The notes under the pieces were generated by a model. The model did not search any database and had not been told where the DNA came from. It saw nothing but the letters and a program-made list of their open reading frames with translations. This document shows, piece after piece, positions 33,458 through 46,159 of a stretch of 64,000 nucleotides of DNA (its first letter is position 1; every line of letters begins with the position of its first letter). The position numbers and the translations under genes are program-made. Source of the stretch: Cryptococcus deneoformans JEC21 (taxonomy: Eukaryota; Basidiomycota; Tremellomycetes; Tremellales; Cryptococcaceae); the NCBI RefSeq assembly GCF_000091045.1, contig NC_006693.1:1044799-1108798 (forward strand). The letters run 5' to 3'.

Positions 33458-36152
33458 CTAATCAATATCCTCACCACCCTTCCTTCTCCTCTGCTTCTTG
33501 GCCTCCCTATGTCTCCTTTTCCACGCTTGGGTCAACTCGCCTCGTTCCTTCTCCCATAGCCCTTTCATGGCCGCCTCGCCCTCTCGGGGCTGTCTGTGGA
33601 AGCCCATAAGGGGAAATTCTTGCTCTTCCCGACCCTGCTCCTGACCGTAACCATTGGGACCATAGCCCTCTTGATCATAGTCATATTCCTCCATTTCCTT
33701 CGTAAGAGGTTTAGGCACGCCGAAATACAACTCGTTGAACGGGTTCCGGGATTCTCCTTTCTTGCCCTTGGTTCTTTCCGCCGTTTCTTTGTCCATAGGG
33801 ATGGCGAAAAACATGGGGGTCTCGGCAGCGTTCTCCAGGTCCAACTTGACTTTTCCTCTTCCACCTTCCATCATTGACAAAGGTTGAAGCTCGTCCTCCT
33901 CCTTTTGTGCAGCGATGGCACCGGGGACAGGGAGAGGAATGTCGAGTTCGTCATCGAGCTCGAGATCTTCGGCGAGGTTTGCAAGGAGAGAGAAGCCGGT
34001 GGCAGATTGAGCGGCGGAAGTGGAAGGGCCGGAGAAAAGGGAGGTGGAGGGGGCAGTAGGTGCAAATAGGTCTTTGAGAGTGGTAGGTTTTGAGGATTGG
34101 GGTTTTGCATAAAGGGCAGATGGAGACTTGTCGGAATCGTCCGATTCAGAGTCTGAACTTGGATCAGAATCCGAATCCGAATCAGAATCAGAATCAGAGT
34201 CATTGGAGTCAGAATCAGAATCAGAATCAGAATTGCCGGAGTCAGAGTCATCAGAGTCATCAGAGTCATCAGAGTCATCAGAGTCATCTGAATCATCTGA
34301 ATCGCCATTCGAATCACCGTTATCATCGTCCTGCTCATCGTCATCGCCTGAACTGCTGCTAGATCCTGACTCAGAGCTAGAGCTTGCCTCCTGCGAGCTC
34401 TGTTTCTCATCCCCATTCCCCGTAGGTGGGTCCACGTCCATCTTATCATCATTTGAGCTGGACTCGTCGCTACTGCTGCTTCTTTCCTCGTTTGATGAGG
34501 GGTTCTCCGCATCGTCCTGAGGTTTCCCGCTTCCCTCTACCATAAACACTTCGATCATAGGCTCATGCACTTTGAAATTCTCCTCCCCGATCACTTCCGC
34601 CTCGGCAGGCGCCTTTTCCCTCTCCTTCTTCTTGCCTCGTCCAATCTCAACGTCCTCCCCATCACTATCATCATCACTATCATCTTCCAAAAAACCCTTC
34701 CATTCGTTTATAGTGAGCTTCTCCATCCGTGTGGACGCAGGCCCTTCAAGTCCGCCAAGGAGGGATCCAAGGACGTTAAGAGCGGCGGATTTTTCTGTAC
34801 GAACCTGTTGAATGAGAGGAGCAGGTACAGCAGGGATGGGAGGGGCGGGAAGACATTTGGGTGCAGGTACGGGGATTGCGTCTGGGATAGGGGGAGAAGC
34901 AGAAGAAGGGGTAGGGGATGGTGAAGTTAAAAACTGATCCTCTTCGGGTACTGTACGCGTGGGGAACAGCGGGGAAGGAGCCTGAAGAGGTGACCCGGAA
35001 GCGGATGTGAAAGACGAAGATGAGACTGATAATTCTTCTTGTTCGAGGCCTTCAGCGGGGCGTGTGGAGAAGAGAGGCGATGAAGGTTGCTGAGGTTCAT
35101 CGTCACTTTCTTGTGAAGAGGTAGGTACGGGAGAACCTAAATGGTTTTTGTGCACAGGGAAGAGAGGGGAACCTTCTCTATCGGCCGCCAAGTGTCTGGT
35201 GCCAAACAGTGGCGAGCTAGCAGCGCTACCTGCGACAGGAAGATCATCACTGCCCAAATCGAGATCGACTTCGATGTCATAGCCGTCCGCTTCAACACGC
35301 CTCCTTTTACCACGTACGACTTCTTCCTGAACGACTTCGCCGTTAACAGTTTTCTTCCATACACCAATGGGCACCTTGCCATCTTCCGCCGTCTCTTTCT
35401 CGTCGTCCTCTTCAAACTCTTCATATTCCCATTCACCCTCTTGTTGATTTGGTCTAGCAACCTGCTCTTCTGTAGAAAACAAAACCATCTGAGAGCCCCA
35501 CTGAATCGGGTTGATAACTTTCCGGAAAGATCTTGCAGGAGGCAAACGAGCTCTTCTTCTTGAGTTTTCCTTTCTCTCAACAACGCCGATAGGCCTTTCC
35601 GCACGCATACAAACGGGTCTCACCAGTCGCGTTGCCTTGGTATCACCATTTTCGATGTTGAGAGCCACCCAGAACTTTTTCTTCTCTGCTCGTTTGACAT
35701 CAACGATGATCATATCCTGGGCCTCTTTACCGACATCTTCGCCCCTTGATAACATAACTCTCTTTCGCTTCCTCTCAATCTGCTTAGCTTTTAATCCGGG
35801 ATCCGAGTTGTTGGCAGCGTTGATAGCAACATCGAAACGGGGTTTAGCTTCGGCAATACGGAGAAGAGCGCCACGCCAATGGGACCCGGACATGATGTTG
35901 AGACAGCGTCTGAGCTGGGCAGGTGTGGTTTCAAGGGTCAAAAAAGTGAATGGTCTAGGGTTTCCTGATAGTGAATTAGCAAATAATGATAAATATATAA
36001 ACGTAAGACATACCGAGAGCGTCGGGCTGCAACTCTTCGACATCTTTCACAGTTCCGAAGATGGAAAAGCGGTCTTTCAAGTGGATGGTGGTAATTTCCG
36101 GCTTAAGACCTCCGATATGGAGTCGTTTCGTTATTATCTCTGCGCTAGCCAT
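33458..36152 (-). CDS. NOL8-like nucleolar RRM protein
   Basis: Predicted nucleolar RNA-binding protein of 881 residues in two exons: 36014-36152 and 33458-35964 with a 49-nt intron. The start MASAEIITKRLHIGGLKPEI opens an RRM of about 85 residues, with RNP2-like RLHIGG and RNP1-like PFTFLTLET and ending SHWRGALLRIAEAKPRFD. That arrangement is characteristic of nucleolar protein 8, a ribosome-biogenesis factor. A middle region has repeated SPLF motifs and IRTEKSAALNVLGSLLGGL-like sequence. A very acidic Ser/Asp tract (about residues 590-670) follows. The conserved C-terminal block has ETPMFFAIPMD, NPFNELYFGV and a basic WKRRHREAKKQRRRKGG tail, probably a nucleolar signal. It is divergent from the PAQR gene. 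A TCACGTGACC site lies 107 bp upstream. Confidence 0.85.
34128..34330 (-). repeat. Ser/Asp codon repeat in the NOL8-like gene
   Basis: A run of TCAGAATCAGAA- and TCATCAGAG-type codons (plus-strand reading) encodes alternating Ser and Asp on the minus strand. It contains five or more near-identical DSD units and longer DSDSDS stretches. Such acidic serine tracts are common casein-kinase-2 targets in nucleolar proteins. The repeat may vary in length between strains. Confidence 0.8.
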
Positions 36153-36258
36153 GCTGTTGCAGGCTGAATATTTGTCTGTTTGGGGAGTCTAATGAATTAC
36201 TTTGTACACCATTGCAAGTTGGTACGTATCTCGAAAGTTGTGAAGAAATCTAATCTCG

Positions 36259-36268
36259 TCACGTGACC
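36259..36268 (-). promoter_or_regulatory. CACGTG-type site upstream of the NOL8-like gene
   Basis: TCACGTGACC lies 107 bp upstream of the NOL8-like start codon. The identical 10-mer occurs at 63487-63496, 117 bp upstream of MAK5 and in the same orientation relative to its gene. CACGTG is the core bound by class-B bHLH and Cbf1-like proteins. Function here is inference. Confidence 0.5.
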
Positions 36269-36606
36269 GGACATCATTACCTGGAACGTCGGAGATCGAA
36301 CCACTGGCAATGATTTCTTTGATCACTTTGTTTTCGATTTATCTGTATGTATGCTTGGTCGGCAGCATCGCTGGTAGCTCAAGACTGAAATCCTCAGAAT
36401 CGAAGTGATTTATATCAAGGATATTACCATCGGCATCTTGAGCGATAATACGAACGGAACGACGTCGACTACGTGGATCGTCGGTGGGTATTTTTTAGTC
36501 GTGGAAAGCTGTCGGAGTGGCTGCTGGACCGCACTTGGTCTTTGCATTCGAGACCTGAGAGTTACTTATAAATTAATGATTCAAAGGAGTGTAGAATACC
36601 TCATAA

Positions 36607-37913
36607 ATGGTCCTTACTCGCCGTCAAGCTGTTTCAGCATCTTCAACGCCTCCGCCCAACATGCCTGAGACAACCCCTTTACTCCCAAAACCAGGGGAGA
36701 CATGCGAGGATGGAGAGCGGAAGACAATCTCCTACGAGGAGTCCCTGATGCTGCTACCCTGGCAGACAGATAATGATTATATTAGACATGGGTATAGAAG
36801 AGCGACACCCTCGATTCGAAAGTGCTTATGGAGTGCAGTAAGCTGTAAGTCAATTTTTTGTTGAGGTGAACTATCATACTAAGTCTTTCACAGACCTTCA
36901 CAACGAGACAGGTTTGTTTAACCCTCTTGTGGTTGACAGGATAGTATAAACATTTACTCTCCCACAGTAAACATCCACTCCCATTCTGTTGGTGCTGTCT
37001 TCTTTCTCTCGCTCCTCCCCCTTCACCTCATCCCAACGCATTTCCCCACCCTAAACCAGTCCTGCAGCCCATTACCGACCCCGCCTACTCTACATGACAA
37101 GGTCGCCCTGGCTCTATACCTCATTTGCGCTGTGTTATGTTTGAGTTTGAGCAGCTGGTTTCATACAGTCTCATGCCATTCAAAAGAGGTTTGCGATGCA
37201 GCTCACCGTGGAGATTATGTGAGTCATTGATTTGGGGATATGAGTCCTGATCCTCTATAGATAGGTATTGTAGTATTAATTGTGGGGAGTATCACCCCCG
37301 GTATGTACTATGCTTTCTATGAGAATGCCTTCCTTCAAGTTTTCTATATGGGTACGTCCCATCTCATGTTGGAGATCGACACTGACAAAAAGCAACAGCT
37401 GGCATCATCATTGCCGGTATAGTATCAGCTTATGTTGGTTTGTTTCCGTATGCCCACTCGCACCAAACTGATCTTCCCACAGATCGTACTGTCCCCACAC
37501 CATCGTTCCCATCGATGGCACCGTACCCTCACATTCATAGTTCTAGGCCTCTCTGCTGTGGTACCCATCACCCACATCTTGTTCACCCAAGGTCTAGTCC
37601 ATGCGAGAGAAAAGATGAGCCTTGACCTCATTGTAGCAGGTGGGGCAAGCTACATTTTTGGTGCATTACTCTAGTAGGCTGAAATCTTTGTCACAAGATG
37701 GATGGGAAACTAACTTGATTGGCTTCTAGCGCGGCAAGAATCCCCGAAAAGCTTTCCCCCGGCACTTTCGACTATTTCGGATCATCCCATCAAATTTTTC
37801 ACTGCTTTGTCTTGGCAGGCGCTGGTTTCCAATACGCTGCGCTTAGAGGTATGGTTTGGGGGAGGGCTATGGCTGTTGGTAAGACTATCGCCGAATCGGA
37901 AGGACTTTTGTAG
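36607..37913 (+). CDS. PAQR/IZH-family seven-helix membrane protein
   Basis: Adiponectin-receptor-like (PAQR; HlyIII Pfam family) membrane protein, related to yeast IZH proteins involved in sterol and metal homeostasis; members are putative ceramidases. After a hydrophilic N-terminus ([16 protein letters not shown]), the signature [18 protein letters not shown] is built by splicing through an 18-nt exon (36894-36911). [13 protein letters not shown] provides the S-x3-H motif, DYIGIVVL the conserved Asp, and [13 protein letters not shown] the C-terminal H-x3-H. These residues form the family's zinc site. Several short introns follow, and the protein ends [10 protein letters not shown]. The start could be 36607 or the internal Met at 36661. 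Despite the Pfam name it is not a haemolysin. Confidence 0.9.
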
Positions 37914-38037
37914 ACTGTGGTATAGATGACGTAGAATTGACAAAGTCTAGATCTCTCGACATGATTAGCTGCATTCTATTTACATATATGACTATATTGC
38001 ACAACTTCGTACGCCCTTTATTTATATTGAACTGTCT

Positions 38038-40898
38038 TTACAAGCCTCTCCACTCAAGATCATCCTCAATCTTGAATGTCGCCTTCTCGCCACTGATGTT
38101 TTGTGCGTCTAAGCCAACCCGAACAGTCCACTCTCCCAACTCCGCCCTCCAAGTGTTCCAGAGCTCATCCCAGTGTGAGACCGCATCTAATACTCATAAG
38201 CTGTCTTCTTAGCTGTAGGTTTCTAGAGAAAACTTACACTTATCAAACGTGACCTTGATCTCTCTTTTTGCACCTGGTTTGAGCCCATAAACCTTTTGAA
38301 ACCCTTGCAGAGTCCACTTCGGGTGCTTCAGTCCGTTCGGGCTCTCAGGTGGCGGACTCAGCCAGAACATGACTGTGTGCGCTCCCTCTTCCATGCCAAT
38401 ATTTTCCACTTGCACCCCGACTTCCACTCTCCATCCATCAGCACCGACGTTCTTTGGTGATTCTGGTACTTGAGAGATGTGAAGGCCGGAATAAGCAAAA
38501 GTGGTGTAGGAAAGACCATGGCCGAAGGGAAAGAGAGGGTCGATACCTCTTGCATTAAAATGCTTGTACCCTACCCAGATACCTTCGTCGTAATAAACCC
38601 TGGTGCGTGCCGATTTGTAGTTCAGATTGGCGGGAATATCAAGCTCTCGTTTGGGGAATGTCATCGGGAGGCGACCAGAAGGGTTGGTATACCCGTAGAT
38701 AATGTCGGCGATGGCATTACCAGTCTCGTTTCCCAGGTACCAAGCAAACACCACACCTTTCACTTTGTCGAGCCACGGCATTGAAACGGCAGAACCCGCT
38801 TGAATGACAACAATCGTGTTGGGGTTCGCTTCCGCAACGGCATTGACGAGCTTGTCTGTGTCCATCGGTAAAGAAAGGTCAGGACGGTCGTATCCTTCTG
38901 ATTCCCAGCCCGAGTTAAGCCCGATAACGAGCAAGGCGACGTCTGAGGATGCAGCGAGAGAGACGGCGTTAGAGAGGAGAGTCGAAGCGGGGATAACCTG
39001 GATGTAGCCAAGACGCATACCGGCACTTGCGATGGGAGTGTTAATGTTGTTGACTGAGTATGGCCGGGTGTCGTGGAGGAAGCGAATGTCATATCTCTAC
39101 GACAAGCAATATCAATTCTCTTCCGTGACAATGTAACGTCAGTTGGACAACTCACCTTGTTCTTTGTAGCCCTGGTTCGGCCTTTGATTTCCTTCGTTCC
39201 CAAGTTAAAAAAACTCGTTGACCTTTCATCTTCCCTTGACGCATCGATAACAAGTTCTCCATTGATCCAGAACCACCCCTTGCCAGTAACGACCACTCCA
39301 AATTCATACTCTCCATCCTCCACCGGTGTCCAGACGGCATCAAGCTGGGTAAAGTACTCCTTAGTCAGACCAGGAGCGGTAAAGTCAGCAAGGAACATGT
39401 CGGATGAGTCCCATGTCTCGACATGTACGGGTTCCTCAGCTTTATCGCCTGAGGAGGTGATGGGGAAGTGTGAAAGTTGGAAGCCGGGTGAGCCATCAGG
39501 ACAGGTAAAACTGTCGTCAAGTATAGGCAGGAACTTGTCGGAGTGACATCCAAGGGAATAGGAAAGTTCAACACCTTGGGGAGCATTATCGGAGAGACCT
39601 TGCCAGGGAGTTGACGACCAGGCTGAGCGAAGTTGCGCAGATCCACCGCCGGTGAGGACCTTGGCCTTGGCGTTGGGACCGATGACGGCGATCTTTTTGG
39701 GTTCCCTGATTGGGAGAACATTCAACTCATTTTTGAGAAGTACAATGCTTTCCCCAGCCAAACGACGAAGCAACTTGGCGTCTTCTGCTTGATCCTCAGT
39801 TCTAGTCTTCTCTTTGCCAGGCGGTGAATATACCAACTCCTCGTTTTTCTTCACAAGCTTCTGTACCCATCTTAATACACCACCTGCAACCTTGTCCAAC
39901 TGCCTGGGGTCGATCTTGTGCGCTTTGATAAGGTGAGTCACTAGTCCGTTGGGACGCCATCGGGTGGCCCCGGGCATCTCGAGGTTGAGCCCGGCGTTGA
40001 TACTTTCGGAAATGGAATAGGTACCATACCAATCACTCATTACCAGCCCATCGAACCCCCATTCTTTTCTCAGCAGCTCCTCAAGTAACCATTCGTTCTC
40101 CGAACAATGCGTCCCATTGAGTTTGTTATAAGCCGTCATGAATGCTTGTGGTTTAGACTTCTTGAGTGCAATCTGGAATGGTCGAAGGTAAATCTCCCTC
40201 AACGCCCTAGGCGCGATGACAGAGTCCTCGCCCATCCGTTCATGCTCTTGATCATTCCCCACGAAATGCTTGATCGCCGCACTAACACCACCTTCCTGCA
40301 GACCAGCAACATAAGCGGCCGCAATCAAGCCTGACAAAGTGGGGTCTTCAGAGAAGGATTCGAATGCTCGACCACCGAGCGGGGAACGTTGGATGTTGAT
40401 AGTGGGAGCAAGAAGGCAGACAGCATTGCGAGCAAGGGTTTCAAGTGCTAGGAGATTACCGGCTGAATGGATTAAATCGGGAGAAAAAGTGGAGGCCAGA
40501 GAAGTAGCGCTTGGAAGGGCACAAGCCGGTGCTAATTCTGATCAGCCCTGAACATTTAACCAGCAAGTCCATGGTACTCACTCATATGGTAAAATGAGTC
40601 TCCTCGAGCGCCACCAGGGCCATCGGTCATCTTGATGCTACTCCAACATCAGTATACCCGCACTTCTAAGTAGCATAAGCACCTCACGAAGGGATGTTGA
40701 GCCTTGGAATCGGTACAGTGCTTTTATACAATGTACGTCAGCCTATGTCTATCAAAGCAAGCAAGCAAGCAAGACTCACGTCCACCAATCCTTGCCTGCA
40801 AGGAGGGAGATCTTCTCTTCTGTGGTGAGCTGCTTAAGGAGATCATCGATATTTGCGGTCAAGAACGACCTGTCAAGGTTTGTGTTGTTCGTGGGCAT
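38038..40898 (-). CDS. GH3 beta-glucosidase with PA14 insert
   Basis: Glycoside hydrolase family 3 enzyme, roughly 840 residues. The start MPTNNTNLDRSFL at 40898 leads into LLKQLTTEEKISLLAGKDWW. The N-terminal barrel shows IKMTDGPGGARG, LLAPTINIQRSPLGGR, KHFVGNDQEHER and the nucleophile motif GLVMSDWYGTYS, with Asp before Trp as catalytic nucleophile. A PA14 domain (about 39200-39540) with GYWFWINGELVIDA-like sequence is inserted into the C-terminal half, as in many fungal GH3 enzymes. GLNSGWESEGYDRPDL, PFGHGLSYTTF and a fibronectin-III-like end close it. The last exon joins FDKYAVSHWDELWN and stops at 38038. There is no signal peptide, so it is probably an intracellular beta-glucosidase. Introns lie near 40770, 40680, 40580, 39120 and 38195. 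Confidence 0.93.
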
Positions 40899-43800
40899 GG
40901 CAAATGTAGTGGGAAGTAGTTGAGAGAGGGAAGAGACGAGATAAAGTTATTCGCATTTAACCGGGTGCGACCTGGGGCCTGCCGCATATCTCACTGTTCA
41001 TTCACGGTCAATCTTCAGTCTATGGACAAGATGTCAATACAAGTAACTCGGAAAGACTTTCCGAAGTCAATCCGACGTTTATCCTGCCAAACAGCCGAAC
41101 TCGGCAAAGAATTATATCTCGGCATAATAATAACCAACAAAAATCAAAGAATACGCGGAAAAATGACAACTGTGGAAATACGCCGCCTCCCCTCTGCCAG
41201 GCACCGTAGGAATGCGACGCCTATTATTAGAATTTGAAGAAGAGAGCAGAAGAGCATTTATTACGGCGAGGAAGTCTTATCTGTTCTATAATCCGTTTGT
41301 TCGTTTTCACAATTCTTTTCGGCAGGCTGATCACAGTCCCCGTATATAGCGTAGAAATCGCCGCTCAATAGCGAGTAATTAGTCAACTGTCTAATATGCA
41401 ACACATAGGACTATTCTTGGTGATATATCCGGGTTCCTTCGTTTTGAAGCAAAACCCAATCGACTTTGAACCCGTCGTCCGCTCGATCTCTCACCAGGCA
41501 GACGATGGAATAGTCGACTCTCTGGGTGGAAATGCAGATTGAGTTTGTCTTTTTCCATGATGGTAGCTGTTATAACATAATTTGCAAATGCGTTCGGCAA
41601 ATGTTATTTATCAACTGTCATACAACGAATGACTCACAACGCACCATCATACGTTCACGGTAATAATAAAAATGTACTGTTAGTCCTTATCAGATCAGAT
41701 TAGTCACTGCTGTTCGTTGTCCATCAGCCATCAGACTTCAATTTCGTGTTCTTCTCCGCATAATAAACATGTTGCACCCTGCACCATCGCAGGTCACACA
41801 GCTTGTTGCCCAGTTGCTGCTTGTTGAATCTCCGCTTCCTACAATCTAGTCTTCAAGTTGCTTACTGTAAACTAATTCCCATCACAATCTCTTGACAAAC
41901 ATACGATGATGAGAAGTGTAATAATTTCTCCGCGCGGCACCCACCATCCGGTATCGCCTTCGCATCCATATCCCGACGAGTCCTAATTTCGTTGAGTTTT
42001 TGTAGTTGTGTTGTAAAGCATGTGATAAGTTCATCAGGGACCGAGAAGCCCGGAACAACTGTCTGCAATATCTTCTTGCGCCATCTGAGCTTGGGTACGT
42101 ACAAGCAAGTGAGAAGTGAAATACACAGAGGAGAGAAGAGAATTGTCGGGCGGAACGCGATCACGGTAGGATATAAAGCGGTATAACGATAGTCGTATAG
42201 GTGCACTGGCAAGTGTATCTTCGACCCGGCCAAGGCCTTCGATAGTATCGTATTACAGTTGTTGTACAGCGTATTAGCAAGGAGAAGTCACATCATAAAA
42301 TGCATATATGAACGTGATGATGACGATGAGGGAGAGAGAGGAGGGTGTTCAGGGCTGAAACGCACCAACGCTAGCCAATAATAGCTACTAGGGAACGTAT
42401 GAACAGGAGTGAGGAGGTGTCTATATATAAAAGCTACCTTGTTGTTGTTTGCACAGGCATGTGTCAGTGACGATGAAAGATGAAACATGTGTCGATTGTT
42501 GTGTCTGTTGATATGTCTAACTGGACATGACGCGTTTGGACCCTTTTGAGCTTTGGACTTTAAAAGCTTTTTAGGCTCAGATACTCGAAATTTGCTCAGT
42601 CTAAATTGTCCGAAAATAAGTTCAAATGAGTAAATATAGCGGGCAATTGGTGGTCCTTCTTTGGCGGAATATGGGGGAGGCCACGGCGGAGGCGAGTGGA
42701 TATTTGAATATCGGACCAGCAGCGAGAAATGCTGCTTGCTACCATCGATGATCTCATGCCCGTATGCCAGCCACGTTTATTGTTTGTTTCTGAGCGAGGT
42801 TTCAATTGGCTGGCCCTCCTGGTGTCCCCCCTGTCGTACACCGTACATGGAGTAATATCGACCGTCAGCGAGACTGTCTACCAAAAAGAGCCGGGAAGAA
42901 GAGCAATAAACCTTCTGGCCTGTAACTGGAGTCACGTTGCACAATAAAATGTAATAAAGCCACGCGACCTGCCCACCAGCAGCAGATGCTACGACGTAGT
43001 AAAGGAACAACGCTTTTATCGCGCTTTGAAACCCGATGTTCACCTCGCTCTCGTACTTCGGAGCAGAGTCGGTGCAAGTATAGAGTAGTATGTACAGTAG
43101 TAGTACATATAACTAACAAATGTAGGTTGCAGATTGCAGGCTTTCTGCGTGCTTGATCCACCACGACGGTCATGGGTTGTTCCTCCATCTCATTTATCTC
43201 CCCGCGTTCGTTTCCTTGCATTTATTTATTATGAGCTACTGAAGTTATTCCGGGTCCAAGATCCAAAGAGGCAACGGGTTGGGGTACGGCGGGATCGCAT
43301 TTTGACGCATGAATCTGATATAGACTTTTATGGAAGTGGATGGATGAAAATTGAAGTCGTCGGTGCAATGAAAAAAAGCCCAAACAGGAAAGTAAAAAGG
43401 GGAAAAGGGCGGGAACCTGGTGCGATGCACGCAATCCCAGAACCGGCTGCCGTGGTTGATGAAACGGAAAAAGGCGACCCTGGACCGCAGGACCAATGAG
43501 GTCCCTCCGCGACATGCTATTCGTCGGATTTTGGGCATGTTCGCCGTGTTTTGCTGCGTTTCGGAGGCCGGCCGAAGAGCAGGGAGCGCGTTGTTGACAC
43601 CGTTTAATGGACCTGCTGCGAATATTCAGGTACATAAAAGCCCAAAAAATCCATGCAGGAGATAATGATGGGAATGCGGTCATGCTGTGCGATAGAGAGG
43701 GAGGAGTTGGCGGTGGGGAATGCAAGTGGGGGATGAAGGGGTCTGGTAGCGGGCCGTAGACTGTACGTAGCGCGTCTGGATGCAGGGCTGGGTGGCGGGG

Positions 43801-43948
43801 TTGTTGTTGTGTTTACCAGTTGTTGGCTGGCGCGTCCGGACTTTTTTTTGCCACAGCGTGCACGATCTGACCCTTATCCCTTACGTTTCCCACTCCCACA
43901 TAGTACAAAAATAATAATATATCGAGATCCGTTATTATCCCACTGTGA
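40899..43948. other. 3-kb gene-poor region
   Basis: Between the start of the GH3 gene and the start of the GT32 gene on the opposite strand, so it contains two divergent promoters. No frame has recognisable domains. Minus 41862-42233 is the longest but has no motif or clean splice support. It may contain long 5' leaders or non-coding RNAs. Confidence 0.4.
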
Positions 43949-45897
43949 ATGGCCTCAAAGTCATCCTCTATACATCCGTACTCCCCGCTAGCCTATCCCC
44001 GCCGCCGCACCTCGCTTTCCGTCGCCCTCAATTCCCATCCTCTCCAGCCCCCCTATCCCTACTCTTATCCCTCCCACCGCCGACGAGCTGGCACAATGCC
44101 CAGCCAACGCACAAGACGTTCCCGCGACACATCCACAAGCCTCACACGCAAAACAGTCATCGCCTTCCTCGTCATCCTTTCCCTCGTCCTCCTCGGCACG
44201 GTTATCGTGCTTTCCACAGTATCATACTACCTCGCCATCCCCTCATGGGCCTATCTCACAGAGACTGAAGTTGCCTGGAGAGCAGAAGATGTCATCAAGC
44301 CTCTTCTTGAACAACCTAGACCGAAACTGTCGAAACGAGTGCAATGGGGAGAGCTCGATAGCGATGTCCTCTCCTACAGCTCGACGGGTGCTGCTGCGTC
44401 CGCTTCCACCATCTCTGTCGACTCTGCCACCATGACTGCCGAAACTTGGGACGAGTTCAAGGAGGAGATGGAGGAGCTTGATGCCGCTGAAGAGGTCGAT
44501 GAAGATAATGCCACACAGCCTGAAAGTGAAGCTGTCGACACAGATCCTACCGCCACCTCATCTATCGAAGAAGATAATGGTCAGTGGGGGATTGATGGCA
44601 TGGGCACTGGTTCATACTGGATGCGAAACGACTGGGACGGGCGTGTGCGGGACACCGATAGCTGGGAAAGGCTGTACAATGTTACCAACAGGTGAGTTCA
44701 TCTCATTGGGGTATCGGCTGCGCTTTGCAGTGTTCCATCATGGTGCAATTGGGTCGTCTTTCTTCTTTTGTGCTCGGTCCTCTTGGAGTCGTTCGACGAT
44801 ATCAACGGGTTCCATTTTACTTGACTCAATCTCCTACTTTCATTAAATCCTGTTGAAGCAACGTGGTCGATTACCCCGAATAACTCTCTTCACAAACGAA
44901 TATGGCTGACATGGCATCTGTAGGCCAGGAGAAAACATCCCTAGGTTGATTCACCAGACATGGAAAGACGACCAGCTACCCGAGAAGTGGAGAAAGGCTT
45001 GGAAGGAATGCAGAGAAGGCATGCCCGACTAGTGAGTACTTATACAAGAAGTATTGGCAAATGCTAATAATCTACAGCGAGTACATGCTTTGGACCGACG
45101 ATCTCTCTCGAGAATTCATTGCCAAGCACTACCCGGCTCACCTTCACATGTACGACTCTTACGAGTTCCCTATCCAGCGAGCGGATTCTATCAGGTACTT
45201 TATCCTCCACCACTTTGGCGGTGTCTACATGGACCTTGATATCGGCTGTCGAAGACGTTTGGACCCTCTCTTGCAAGGTGATTGGGAGGTCATCCTTCCT
45301 ATCACCAAGCCCGTCGGTATCTCCAACGACTTGATCTTTTCGTCCAAGGGTTCTGCATTCATGGACGGCACTGTCCACGGTCTTGCGGCTTTCAACCACA
45401 AGTACTTCTCCAACTACCCTACTGTCATGTTCTCTACCGGGTAGATATCTTGCTTGACAGTCACGAGACAAACGCTGATGTACCCCAGGCCCATGTTCTT
45501 GTCCGCCCAATATGCCATTTTCTCCGCCTCACACCCCCTCACCGAGTCTCACCCTCGTTCTGAGATCCGTGTCCTCCCCAAGTCTCTTTACGGGAAGAAT
45601 GCCCCCATCTCTGACGTGCCCCACTCCTTCTTCTCTCACTTCTACGGTTCTTCATGGCACGCGGACGATGCTGGCTTTATCACGTTCTTGGGCCATTGGG
45701 GCAAGAGACTTATGTGGATTGGCGTCGTAATCCTCATTTGTGGTGCCATTCGTCTGATCTGGGTCAAGCGCAAAGCAGCGGCTGGACATCAATACCAACT
45801 TCTCTCCATCTTACCCACCACACGCTCCCCTTCACCTTCTGGTTATGACACAGTAGAGGCCAGCAAAACATGCGCAGGTAGTATACATGTGTCATGA
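43949..45897 (+). CDS. GT32 inositol-phosphorylceramide mannosyltransferase-like
   Basis: Golgi type-II-like membrane glycosyltransferase of family GT32, resembling yeast SUR1/CSH1, which transfer mannose from GDP-mannose to inositol phosphorylceramide. A basic N-terminus (RRTSLS, RRRAG, RRSRD) precedes a transmembrane segment at about residues 68-96. A Ser/Thr- and acid-rich luminal stem of about 150 residues follows. The catalytic domain begins IPRLIHQTWK and contains YEYMLWTDDLSREF, RADSIRYFILHHFGG and the DXD motif VYMDLDIGC. It continues with GISNDLIFS and FSTGPMFLS, then SSWHADDAGF. A second hydrophobic helix near the C-terminus (MWIGVVILICGAIRLIW) precedes a short tail. Exons join at NR/PGEN (44693), PDY/EYM and STG/PMF. 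It probably acts in sphingolipid headgroup synthesis. Confidence 0.9.
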
Positions 45898-46159
45898 GTG
45901 CTAAGGAACTACAACAAACTATTAGAAAGATTCCCTAGGTACAGCAAGGGAACAAACGTTAAGTAAAAACTAGTGATGCCCGCGAAAGACTTCGCGCAAA
46001 GGGTTTTGGGTAAATTAGTTCAATTGCATCAAGTTAATTTTGGGAATCACATTCAGTTTTGGGTGTTATGTTATTGAGAATGTACGTATTCGTTCAAGTG
46101 TGTGGTATTATGATGCATTTATTTATGATGCACTTTACATATATACACGGTGACTCATT

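Noticed and set aside
34128..34520. Plus-strand Ser/Glu-rich open frame of 130 codons
   Set aside because: It is the mirror of the low-complexity Ser/Asp repeat of the NOL8-like gene; the opposite strand carries the conserved RRM and C-terminal blocks.
36607..37913. Haemolysin-III label for the PAQR protein
   Set aside because: The Pfam family is named after a bacterial protein, but the zinc-site motifs and length fit fungal IZH/adiponectin-receptor proteins, not a toxin.
41862..42233. Minus-strand open frame of 123 codons in the 3-kb gap
   Set aside because: No domain, no signal peptide and no splice context; composition looks like chance.
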